Shown here piece by piece: positions 1 to 4,856 of a stretch of 6,337 bases of DNA. Under the pieces are notes generated by a model that saw only the letters and a list, made by a program, of their open reading frames with translations, was not told where the DNA came from and did no database searches. Both the position numbers and the translations under genes were made by a program. Origin of the DNA: Chloroflexota bacterium (GTDB lineage Bacteria > Chloroflexota > Dehalococcoidia > Lucifugimonadales > Lucifugimonadaceae); assembly GCA_002708145.1 (NCBI GenBank), contig PAOV01000019.1, forward strand, positions 1 to 6,337. Reading direction: 5' to 3'. Each line of letters starts with the position of its first letter. Positions within the stretch are counted from its first letter, which is position 1.

Positions 1-90
1 TCTGAAGATGATGCTAGAGAAGCTTTGAGAAGAGCTTCTCATAAATTATCTATTCCGACAAGAATTGTTTCAAGGAGCGATGAGTTTTAA
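1..90 (+). CDS. rplP: 50S ribosomal protein uL16 (L16), C-terminal end only
   Basis: The window opens inside this gene; the last 29 codons and a TAA stop are present in frame 1. The visible tail, with EALRRASHKLSI followed by PTRIVSR, matches the end of L16, where a conserved Ala-rich helix is followed by a lysine- or arginine-ended strand. L16 is a 23S rRNA-binding protein of the large subunit near the peptidyl-transferase centre and the A-site tRNA elbow. The stop codon shares one base with the ATG of rpmC (TAATG), so translation is probably coupled. Position directly before rpmC and rpsQ is the universal S10-cluster order and supports the call despite the short fragment. Confidence 0.9.
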   Translation, partial: SEDDAREALRRASHKLSIPTRIVSRSDEF

Positions 91-359
91 TGAAGATTGA
101 TGAAATAAGACAACTTAATGATATGGATTTAGGAAAAGAATTAATCGAGCAGCATAAAGCTTTAATGAATTTGAGGTTTAGTAAAGCTACATTACAACTG
201 ACTAATACAAATGAGATTGGTAATACAAAAAAAATTATTGCAAGGATTAATACAGTTATAAATGAGAGAAGAATCTCTGAAGAACTAAATTCTCATACTC
301 AAAAAATAGATCAGGATGACTCTTCAAATGAAGGTAAGGATGGAATAAGTGGCACGTAA
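90..359 (+). CDS. rpmC: 50S ribosomal protein uL29 (L29) with C-terminal extension
   Basis: L29 is a small two-helix protein beside the polypeptide exit tunnel, close to L23 and the docking site of SRP and trigger factor. Residues 1-64 carry the family pattern: MKIDEIRQLN, then ELIEQHKALMNLRFSKATLQL, with a final helix holding IARINTVINERR. Typical members have 60-70 residues; this one has 89. The extra residues 65-89 are polar and acidic (Asp/Glu at 65, 74, 76, 77, 81, 84) with no recognisable fold. The ATG overlaps the rplP stop by one base, and AAGGAG at 72-77 is a possible ribosome binding site with a rather long 12-nt spacer. The gene overlaps rpsQ by 11 nt, and its tail codons carry the rpsQ ribosome binding site. 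Confidence 0.96.
   Translation: MKIDEIRQLNDMDLGKELIEQHKALMNLRFSKATLQLTNTNEIGNTKKIIARINTVINERRISEELNSHTQKIDQDDSSNEGKDGISGT
337..340 (+). promoter_or_regulatory. Ribosome binding site of rpsQ, inside rpmC
   Basis: AGGA lies 8 nt before the GTG start of rpsQ at 349, inside the last codons of rpmC. It supports the GTG start, since an ATG at 340 in the same frame meets TAA two codons later. It is part of the 11-base string GGTAAGGATGG (333-343), which recurs at the rplX-rplE junction. Confidence 0.75.
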
Positions 360-630
360 AACGCAAATAGGATTCATAATATCTGGAAAAAATGACAAAA
401 CGGTCATTGTAGGAGTCTCATGGCTTCAAAAAGATAGAATCTATAAAAAATCTAGTAAAAAACTCACCAAATTTGTAGCGCATGATGAACTCAACAGTGC
501 AACTATAGGCGACAAGGTTTTGATAGAAGAAACAAGACCTTATTCCAAAACAAAAAGATGGAGAGTTGTTGAAATATTAGAAAAAGTTGACTATGAAGAA
601 GTTAACGTTGATCAAGAAAAGAAAATATAG
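349..630 (+). CDS. rpsQ: 30S ribosomal protein uS17 (S17)
   Basis: S17 is a primary 16S rRNA-binding OB-fold protein of the small-subunit body. The 93-residue product has the expected motifs: RKTQIGFIISGKNDKTVIV (residues 3-21), the surface loop with YKKSSKKLTKFVAHDE (32-47), GDKVLIEE (54-61) and the signature RPYSKTKRWRVVEI (63-76). The remaining 17 residues form a polar tail of ordinary length. The start is GTG, read as fMet-Ala, placed by AGGA at 337-340 and by alignment of the MARK N terminus. It overlaps rpmC by 11 nt, so its translation is probably coupled to rpmC. It ends the S10 part of the cluster; only 8 nt separate it from rplN, with no terminator. Confidence 0.97.
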   Translation: MARKTQIGFIISGKNDKTVIVGVSWLQKDRIYKKSSKKLTKFVAHDELNSATIGDKVLIEETRPYSKTKRWRVVEILEKVDYEEVNVDQEKKI

Positions 631-638
631 GTATTAAG

Positions 639-1007
639 ATGATTCAAAGAGAAACTCGACTTAAAGTAGCAGATAATTCAGGAGCCAGAGAAGTGTTATG
701 TATCAACATTACAGGTGGCGGTTCAAGAGCATATGCATCACTTGGAGATGTTATAACTTGTGCCGTAAAAGATGCTCAGCCTGGAGGAACTGTAAAAATG
801 CATGAAGTTGTTAAAGCTGTTGTTGTTCGAACTTCCAAGGAGGTTCAACGGTCGGATGGCTCTTTGATTAGATTCGATGATAACGCATGCGTTATCATCG
901 GTGAAGATCAGAATCCTAGAGGCACAAGAATATTTGGACCAGTAGCTAGGGAATTAAGAAATAAGCAATTTATGCGAATAGTTTCATTGGCACCGGAGGT
1001 ATTATAA
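639..1007 (+). CDS. rplN: 50S ribosomal protein uL14 (L14)
   Basis: L14 binds 23S rRNA at the subunit interface, where it contributes to the B8 bridge and is the contact for ribosome silencing factor RsfS. At 122 residues it has the standard length. Conserved stretches are MIQRETRLKVADNSGAR (1-17), the glycine-rich turn GGGSR (26-30), the GDVI strand, FDDNACVII (79-87), GTRIFGPVARELR (95-107) and the end SLAPEVL. The ATG at 639 lies 7 nt after a weak site, AGGT at 629-632, that overlaps the rpsQ stop. The stop shares one base with the ATG of rplX. An exact 26-bp palindrome lies in codons 80-87 and is described separately. Confidence 0.98.
   Translation: MIQRETRLKVADNSGAREVLCINITGGGSRAYASLGDVITCAVKDAQPGGTVKMHEVVKAVVVRTSKEVQRSDGSLIRFDDNACVIIGEDQNPRGTRIFGPVARELRNKQFMRIVSLAPEVL
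875..900 (+). repeat. Perfect 26-bp palindrome inside rplN
   Basis: The half CGATGATAACGCA at 875-887 is followed at once by its exact reverse complement at 888-900. The symmetry is in phase with the reading frame: codons 80-87 of L14 (GAT GAT AAC GCA, then TGC GTT ATC ATC) pair as reverse-complement codons, with one more C-G pair outside. In mRNA this could fold as a stem of about 11 bp with a four-base loop, lengthened by a possible U874-G901 wobble pair. The encoded DDNACVII is a conserved L14 stretch, so the amino acids favour partial symmetry. A role in binding, folding or pausing is not shown. Confidence 0.9.
995..999 (+). promoter_or_regulatory. Ribosome binding site of rplX
   Basis: GGAGG lies 7 nt before the ATG at 1007, inside the Pro-Glu-Val codons that end rplN. 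It is one of the two strongest Shine-Dalgarno matches in the window and fixes the rplX start. Confidence 0.85.
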
Positions 1008-1318
1008 TGGGAAAAATAAAAATTAAAAAAGATGATCAGGTGTTAGTTATATCAGGTAAAGATAAGGGTAAAAAAGGAAATGTGATAAGGATAATTTCTT
1101 CAAAAAATCAGGCAGTTGTTGAAGGTGTAAACATTTCAACGCGACATATAAAAGCCCGTCCTGGTGTTTCTCAAACTGGAATTGTCAAAGGAGAATCTCC
1201 TATACATGTTTCAAATCTTTTATTAATTGACCCAGAAACTGGTAAATCAGGAAGGGTTTACAAAAAAACACTAGAAGATGGCTCTAGGGTAAGGATGGTT
1301 AAGAGTGGCAGAAGATAA
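1007..1318 (+). CDS. rplX: 50S ribosomal protein uL24 (L24)
   Basis: L24 is an early assembly protein that binds the 5' domain of 23S rRNA and lies near the tunnel exit. The 103-residue product has normal length. A KOW motif is seen at residues 9-30 (DDQVLVISGKDKGKKGNVIR), followed by EGVNISTRHIKARPG (39-53) and the signature ESPIHVSNLLLIDP (63-76). The C-terminal part has the usual G-x-V-x-K pattern and a basic end. The ATG overlaps the rplN stop by one base and has a strong GGAGG site. The gene overlaps rplE by 14 nt. In E. coli the S8 repressor site lies near the start of rplE; here that junction is compressed into the rplX coding sequence. Confidence 0.98.
   Translation: MGKIKIKKDDQVLVISGKDKGKKGNVIRIISSKNQAVVEGVNISTRHIKARPGVSQTGIVKGESPIHVSNLLLIDPETGKSGRVYKKTLEDGSRVRMVKSGRR
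1291..1295 (+). promoter_or_regulatory. Ribosome binding site of rplE, inside rplX
   Basis: AAGGA lies 9 nt before the GTG at 1305. A stop codon in the rplE frame at 1290-1292 rules out any start further upstream, so this site and the GTG decide the start of the unusually long rplE. The surrounding GGTAAGGATGG (1288-1298) repeats the string before rpsQ. Confidence 0.75.
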
Positions 1319-1979
1319 GAAGAAAATTACAAAAAAGAAATCTGTAACAAAGAAAACTACAGCAAAAGCAAAGCAGGTTAAAAAAAATGTTTCTACTAAA
1401 AAAGTAGAAAAAGCTCTTGTAATTGCAGATGCGCCAAGAGTAAAGAAAATTTATAATGATGAGGTTGTACCCTTACTAATAAAAGAATTTGGTTATAAGA
1501 ATCCAATGCAGGTTCCTACAATTAAGAAAATTGTTGTCAATATTGGTGTAGGTGAAGCTTTGGATAGTAACTCAGCTCTCAATGCTGCTAATAATGATCT
1601 GATGAAAATAACAGGTCAGAAGCCTAAACAGAACCGAGCAAAGGTATCTATTGCAAATTTCAAACTAAGAGAGGGCTCTGTAGTGGGAACAAGTGTAACT
1701 CTTAGAGGTAAAAGAATGTGGCAATTTTATGATAGGTTAGTTAATATTGCTCTTCCTAGAGTTAGAGATTTCAGAGGTATCAAAAGATCTGGCTTTGATG
1801 GCAGGGGAAATTATTCATTAGGTATGCGAGATCAGTCTACATTCCCAGAGATTGATTATAATGAAATTGATAAAATGAGAGGCTTACAGATAATTTTAGT
1901 TAACTCTGCTAATTCTAATGAAGAGGGTATGAGATTATTTGAATTATTAGGTATGCCATTTGTAAAGTTAGAAAATTAG
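1305..1979 (+). CDS. rplE: 50S ribosomal protein uL5 (L5) with lysine-rich N-terminal tail
   Basis: L5 binds 5S rRNA in the central protuberance and contacts S13 and P-site tRNA. The family core starts near residue 44 (PRVKKIYNDEVVPLLIKEF) and is complete: VVNIGVGEA (77-85), ITGQKPKQNRAKVSIANFKLREG (102-124), TLRGKRMWQFYDRL (132-145), the signature RDFRGI with FDGRGNYSLGM (154-174), FPEIDY (180-185) and an end with LLGMPF. Typical length is about 180 residues; this product has 224. The extra residues 1-43 hold 15 lysines between positions 5 and 36 and look like a disordered RNA-binding tail. The next in-frame Met is residue 68, inside the core, so the long start is the only good one. It begins with GTG and overlaps rplX by 14 nt. 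Confidence 0.97.
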   Translation: MAEDKKKITKKKSVTKKTTAKAKQVKKNVSTKKVEKALVIADAPRVKKIYNDEVVPLLIKEFGYKNPMQVPTIKKIVVNIGVGEALDSNSALNAANNDLMKITGQKPKQNRAKVSIANFKLREGSVVGTSVTLRGKRMWQFYDRLVNIALPRVRDFRGIKRSGFDGRGNYSLGMRDQSTFPEIDYNEIDKMRGLQIILVNSANSNEEGMRLFELLGMPFVKLEN

Positions 1980-1985
1980 AAGATT

Positions 1986-1990
1986 AGGAG
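1986..1990 (+). promoter_or_regulatory. Ribosome binding site of rpsN
   Basis: AGGAG lies 7 nt before TTG at 1998 in the 18-nt gap after rplE. It supports a TTG start for rpsN, since the product then begins MAKKSM as in other long S14 proteins. A run of seven T (1993-1999) fills the spacer. Confidence 0.8.
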
Positions 1991-1997
1991 AATTTTT

Positions 1998-2303
1998 TTG
2001 GCTAAAAAATCTATGTTAGAAAGAGAAAAAAAGAGAAAGAAGCTAGTGGATTCCCATATGCAAAAGCGTATGGAATTACGTAAAACTTCTCTCGATATGT
2101 CACTTACTCCAGAAGAAAGATTTACAGCTAGGCAAGAATTATCAAAATTACCTAAAAATTCTTCTCCTAATCGATTAAGAAACAGATGTTCTGTGACCGG
2201 AAGACCAAGAGGGTATATGAGATATTTCGGACTTTCCAGAATAACCTTTAGAAAACTAGCCTTGGAAGGTGAACTCCCAGGGGTAAGAAAAGGAAGTTTG
2301 TAA
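1998..2303 (+). CDS. rpsN: 30S ribosomal protein uS14 (S14), long zinc-free form
   Basis: S14 binds 16S rRNA in the small-subunit head and is a late assembly protein. The 101-residue product has the length and layout of the long, non-zinc type as in E. coli: MAKKSMLERE start, a basic helix, LPKNSSPNRLRNRC (51-64), TGRPRGYMRYFGLSRI (67-82) and GELPGVRKGS (91-100). Only one cysteine (residue 64) is present, so the two CxxC pairs of the short zinc type are absent. The last residue is Leu (TTG) where the family usually ends in Ser-Trp. The start is TTG, backed by AGGAG at 1986-1990. The stop is one base from the TTG of rpsH. Confidence 0.97.
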   Translation: MAKKSMLEREKKRKKLVDSHMQKRMELRKTSLDMSLTPEERFTARQELSKLPKNSSPNRLRNRCSVTGRPRGYMRYFGLSRITFRKLALEGELPGVRKGSL

Positions 2304-2304
2304 G

Positions 2305-2706
2305 TTGTCTATTAACGATCCAATTGCAGATATGATTACTAGAATTCGAAATGCTACTATGTCTAGACATGAAAGTGTTGAAATTCCTAATTCAAAAATC
2401 AAGAAATCTATACTTAAAATCTTAAAAAAAGAAGGTTTTATTTCTGATTTGAGTTCCAAAGGAGACTCGGTTTCAAAAGAAGTATTAAGTGTTAAACTAA
2501 AGTATTTTGATGGTAATACTCCTGCAATAATGGGATTAAAGCGTGTTAGTAAACCAGGCCTTAGGGTCTATGTAGGTAAAAATGAAATACCAAGATACTT
2601 TGGTGGTATAGCTACTGCGATGCTGTCAACATCAAAGGGTATATTGACGGGACACGAGGCAAAAATTCAAGGTTTAGGTGGAGAATTATTATTCTATGTT
2701 TGGTAA
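2305..2706 (+). CDS. rpsH: 30S ribosomal protein uS8 (S8)
   Basis: S8 is a primary binder of the central domain of 16S rRNA (helix 21). In E. coli it also represses spc-operon translation. The 133-residue product is full length: SINDPIADMITRIRNA (2-17), VEIPNSKIKKSILKILKKEGFI (25-46), VSKPGLRVYVGKNEIP (81-96) and the signature STSKGILT (108-115) with GLGGELLFYVW at the end. The start is TTG, one base after the rpsN stop, chosen because the S8 N terminus aligns exactly there. AGGA at 2291-2294, inside the rpsN end, is a plausible binding site about 10 nt upstream. Coupling to rpsN is likely. Confidence 0.97.
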   Translation: MSINDPIADMITRIRNATMSRHESVEIPNSKIKKSILKILKKEGFISDLSSKGDSVSKEVLSVKLKYFDGNTPAIMGLKRVSKPGLRVYVGKNEIPRYFGGIATAMLSTSKGILTGHEAKIQGLGGELLFYVW

Positions 2707-2737
2707 ATACTATATATCTAAAGAAAGTGAATAAACT

Positions 2738-3286
2738 ATGTCTCGAATAGGAAAACAGGCAATAAAAATCCCAGATGGGATTAAAGTAGAATTAAACACT
2801 AATCTACTTACTGTTACCGGTAAGAAAGATGCTTTAAATTATACTTTGCCGGAAAATATAACTGTTGTTGTTTCTTCAGATGAACTCGTAGTGCAAAGAT
2901 CTAATGATGATCCTAATGTGAGGGCTCTTCATGGGCTTTCAAGAAGTCTGATAAATAATATGGTAGTTGGTTGCGATAAGGGTTTTGAAAAAAGGCTTGA
3001 GTTAATTGGTACTGGTTATAGAGTTCAACAAAAGGGAAAAAGTTTAGAGATGAATGTTGGATTTTCACATCCCATTATAATAGACCCACTAGAAAATAAT
3101 GATTTAAAAGTGGATGGACAAAATTTGATTATTATTTCTGGTCCGGATAAGCAATCAGTTGGTCAGCAAGCAGCAATAATTAGAAAATTTCGGCCACCAA
3201 ATCCATATACTGGAAAAGGAATCAAGTATTCGGATGAAGTTATTAGACGGAAGGCTGGCAAAACAGCAGTAGGAGGAACTCAATAA
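2738..3286 (+). CDS. rplF: 50S ribosomal protein uL6 (L6)
   Basis: L6 sits at the base of the L7/L12 stalk near the sarcin-ricin loop and the GTPase factor site. At 182 residues it has the usual length and the two-repeat fold: first repeat MSRIGKQAIKIPDGI to about residue 80, with ALHGLSRSLINNMV (63-76); second repeat from GFEKRLELIGTGYRV (82-96) through VGFSHPI. The signature IRKFRPPNPYTGKGIKYSDE (148-167) and VIRRKAGK (168-175) follow. The 31-nt gap before it is the largest in the window, AT-rich, and holds only a poor Shine-Dalgarno match (GAAAGTGA, 2723-2730). One base separates its stop from rplR. Confidence 0.98.
   Translation: MSRIGKQAIKIPDGIKVELNTNLLTVTGKKDALNYTLPENITVVVSSDELVVQRSNDDPNVRALHGLSRSLINNMVVGCDKGFEKRLELIGTGYRVQQKGKSLEMNVGFSHPIIIDPLENNDLKVDGQNLIIISGPDKQSVGQQAAIIRKFRPPNPYTGKGIKYSDEVIRRKAGKTAVGGTQ
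3271..3276 (+). promoter_or_regulatory. Ribosome binding site of rplR
   Basis: AGGAGG, a full consensus match, lies 11 nt before the ATG at 3288 and is embedded in the Gly-Gly codons that end rplF. Confidence 0.8.
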
Positions 3287-3287
3287 A

Positions 3288-3641
3288 ATGGGAAGCAAGA
3301 AATTTGATACCAGAGCCCGATATATAAGACACAGAAGAGTCCGAAAGAAAATTGTTGGTCTCACCGAGAAGCCAAGACTATCTGTTTTCAGAAGCAATAA
3401 ACATATACACGCACAAATTATTGATGACGAAAATGGTACAACTTTGGTAGCATCTTCTTCACTAAAATTAGATGAAAAAATATCAAAAATAGATTTAGCT
3501 AAAATAGTTGGTGAAGAAATAGCAGAGAAGGCAAAGTCAGCTGGAGTGAAAAAGGTAGTGTTTGACAGAGCAGGTTACAAATTTCATGGTCGTGTTAAGG
3601 CTCTAGCAGATGGAGCTCGATCAAAAGGATTAATTTTTTAA
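3288..3641 (+). CDS. rplR: 50S ribosomal protein uL18 (L18)
   Basis: L18 binds 5S rRNA and, with L5, anchors it to the large subunit's central protuberance. The 117-residue product has standard length. A basic N-terminal arm (residues 4-21, rich in Arg/Lys/His) precedes KPRLSVFRSNKHIHAQIIDD (28-47), then TTLVASSS (51-58), the helix with AKIVGEEIAEKAKSAGVKKV (71-90) and the signature VFDRAGYKFHGRVKALADGA (91-110), ending RSKGLIF. The ATG is two codons into a GGAGG-led site and 1 nt after the rplF stop. The one-base gap to rpsE indicates coupled translation of the three genes. Confidence 0.98.
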   Translation: MGSKKFDTRARYIRHRRVRKKIVGLTEKPRLSVFRSNKHIHAQIIDDENGTTLVASSSLKLDEKISKIDLAKIVGEEIAEKAKSAGVKKVVFDRAGYKFHGRVKALADGARSKGLIF

Positions 3642-3642
3642 T

Positions 3643-4194
3643 ATGGTTACAGATACTAATAAAATACAAAAAAATGAGAAAAATAATTCTCGTCCAGGCC
3701 GTTCTAGGCGTAGAAGACAAAGAAATCAAGAAGAGTCTCAATTTATAGAGCGAGTCATCAAAATTCGTAGAGTTTCGAAAGTTGTTAAGGGTGGAAGAAA
3801 TCTAACTTTTAACGCTATGGTAGTTGTTGGCGATGGAAAAGGCAAAGTCGGAGCAGGATTAGGTTCAGCTGCAGCTGTGCCAGACGCTGTAAGAAAAGGT
3901 ACTATTTATGCCAAAAAAAATATGGCAAGCGTAACATTAAATGGTCCTACTATACCTCATGAAGTAACCACAAAATTTTCAGGTTCAAAAGTTTTGTTAA
4001 AACCAGCTGCACCTGGAACGGGAGTAATAGCCGGAGGTGGGGTTCGTGCTGTATTAGAAGCTGTGGGCGTTACGGATGTACTTTCTAAGACTTTTGGATC
4101 ATCAAATACTATAAATATAGTAAGAGCTACTTTAGAAGCTTTAGGACAATTGAGAGATCCCAAAACAGTAATTTCTAAAAGAAGAGAGGGATAG
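3643..4194 (+). CDS. rpsE: 30S ribosomal protein uS5 (S5) with basic N-terminal tail
   Basis: S5 sits by the mRNA entry site of the small subunit, takes part in decoding accuracy and helicase action, and is a site of spectinomycin resistance changes. The product has 183 residues. Residues 1-33 are a polar, basic tail with RSRRRR at 20-25. The double-stranded RNA-binding domain follows (ERVIKIRRVSKVVKGGR, 36-52; VVGDGKGKVGAGLG, 61-74), then the C-terminal domain with KPAAPGTGVIAGGGVRAVLE (120-139) and GSSNTINIVRATLEAL (152-167). The usual G-x-G-K-A is GLGSA here. The chain stops at KRREG, without the EEI-type tail of many S5 proteins. AAAGGA lies about 13 nt before the ATG. Confidence 0.98.
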   Translation: MVTDTNKIQKNEKNNSRPGRSRRRRQRNQEESQFIERVIKIRRVSKVVKGGRNLTFNAMVVVGDGKGKVGAGLGSAAAVPDAVRKGTIYAKKNMASVTLNGPTIPHEVTTKFSGSKVLLKPAAPGTGVIAGGGVRAVLEAVGVTDVLSKTFGSSNTINIVRATLEALGQLRDPKTVISKRREG

Positions 4195-4202
4195 CATACA
4201 AA

Positions 4203-4388
4203 ATGTCTCAAATAATAATAAAACAAATAAGAAGTTCAATAGGAATTAAGCCTAATCAAAAGGCAACACTAAGGGCTCTTGGACTAAGAAAAATCAATCA
4301 TGTTAAGCATCATGAAGATACTGAAAATATCATGGGTATGATAAAGAAAGTTAGTCATTTAATAACAGTTGAACAAGTTAACAAATAG
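4203..4388 (+). CDS. rpmD: 50S ribosomal protein uL30 (L30)
   Basis: L30 is a small protein of the large subunit, present in many but not all bacteria. The 61-residue product has family length. It starts with a strand (SQIIIKQIRSSIG, 2-14), then the signature KPNQKATLRALGLRKINHV (16-34), EDTENIMGMIKKVSHLI (38-54) and a short polar end. The pattern of a Lys-Ala-Thr-Leu helix and Gly-Leu-Arg-Lys-Ile turn is diagnostic. It sits between rpsE and rplO as in most bacteria. A GAGG at 4186-4189 in the end of rpsE is 13 nt upstream, a weak placement. Confidence 0.96.
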   Translation: MSQIIIKQIRSSIGIKPNQKATLRALGLRKINHVKHHEDTENIMGMIKKVSHLITVEQVNK

Positions 4389-4409
4389 TGAAATTAATTA
4401 GGATTTGAT

Positions 4410-4853
4410 ATGTCATCATTACATAAACTAAAATCAAATAAAAAAAATAGAAAAAGAGTTGGGCGTGGAAATGGATCTGGCCATGGAACATATTCAGGTC
4501 GAGGAAGTAAAGGACAAAAACAAAGAGGTAGTGTTCCATTTTTATTTGAAGGTGGGCAATTACCTCTAATAAAAAAATTGCCACATATGAGAGGATTTAA
4601 TAATATTTTTAAGACAAAATATTCTGTTGTGAATTTTGATACTTTAAATCAATTTGATGATGGTTCTAATATTTCTATAGATAGCCTGATAGAGAAAAAA
4701 ATCATAAAGAATAAAAAAAATAAACTTAAGATTTTAGCCAGCGGTAAATTAACCAAAAAGTTGAATGTTACAGCTAATCATTTCAGTAAGTCAGCACAAG
4801 AACAAATAGAGTCTCTTGGAGGCTCAATTACAATCATTGATGAAAAAGAATAA
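4410..4853 (+). CDS. rplO: 50S ribosomal protein uL15 (L15)
   Basis: L15 binds 23S rRNA domains late in large-subunit assembly. The 147-residue product has normal length. Its extended, glycine- and lysine-rich N-terminal arm has the expected RKRVGRGNGSGHGTYSGRGS (14-33) and KGQKQRG (34-40). It is followed by FEGGQLPLIKKLP (46-58), RGFNNIF (61-67) and a globular C-terminal domain with KILASGKLTKKLNVTANHFS (107-126) and EQIESLGGSI. AGGA at 4400-4403 lies 6 nt before the ATG in the 21-nt gap after rpmD. Three bases separate the stop from secY. Confidence 0.98.
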   Translation: MSSLHKLKSNKKNRKRVGRGNGSGHGTYSGRGSKGQKQRGSVPFLFEGGQLPLIKKLPHMRGFNNIFKTKYSVVNFDTLNQFDDGSNISIDSLIEKKIIKNKKNKLKILASGKLTKKLNVTANHFSKSAQEQIESLGGSITIIDEKE

Positions 4854-4856
4854 TTT

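Noticed and set aside
17..40. Inverted repeat GAGAAGCT / AGCTTCTC with an 8-nt loop in the rplP end
   Set aside because: Short, lies in purine-rich codons for Glu-Ala-Leu-Arg-Arg-Ala-Ser, and alternative pairings exist; no U-tract or link to regulation is visible.
1315..1410. Low-complexity A-rich tract in rplE that might be a frameshifted or spurious start
   Set aside because: The frame is open from the GTG through the whole L5 core, an upstream in-frame stop limits the start, and no in-frame start codon fits nearer the core.
1980..1999. Run of seven T after rplE, like the tail of an intrinsic terminator
   Set aside because: No GC-rich stem precedes it; the bases before are an A/G-rich Shine-Dalgarno region and the run is the spacer to the TTG start of rpsN.
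2256..2459. Minus-strand open frame of 67 codons over rpsN/rpsH
   Set aside because: Shadow of conserved S14 and S8 sequence; hydrophobic look comes from complementing lysine- and aspartate-rich codons.
2707..2737. Possible internal promoter in the 31-nt AT-rich gap before rplF
   Set aside because: TATATAT-like strings are expected by chance in such DNA and no convincing -35 element lies at the right distance.
2814..2823. Ten-base palindrome TTACCGGTAA in rplF
   Set aside because: Short palindromes of this size occur by chance in a window this long, and it codes for the ordinary strand VTGKK.
3155..3397. Minus-strand open frame of 80 codons across rplF/rplR
   Set aside because: It runs antisense to two conserved genes, has no binding site or family resemblance, and its composition is that of a shadow frame.
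3957..4226. Minus-strand open frame of 89 codons over the end of rpsE
   Set aside because: Antisense to conserved S5 codons, no recognisable motif, and no minus-strand promoter or binding site is evident.
4378..4584. Minus-strand frame with a hydrophobic, membrane-like translation over rplO
   Set aside because: The Phe/Tyr/Leu richness is the complement of A-rich lysine codons in L15; nothing supports a real small membrane protein.
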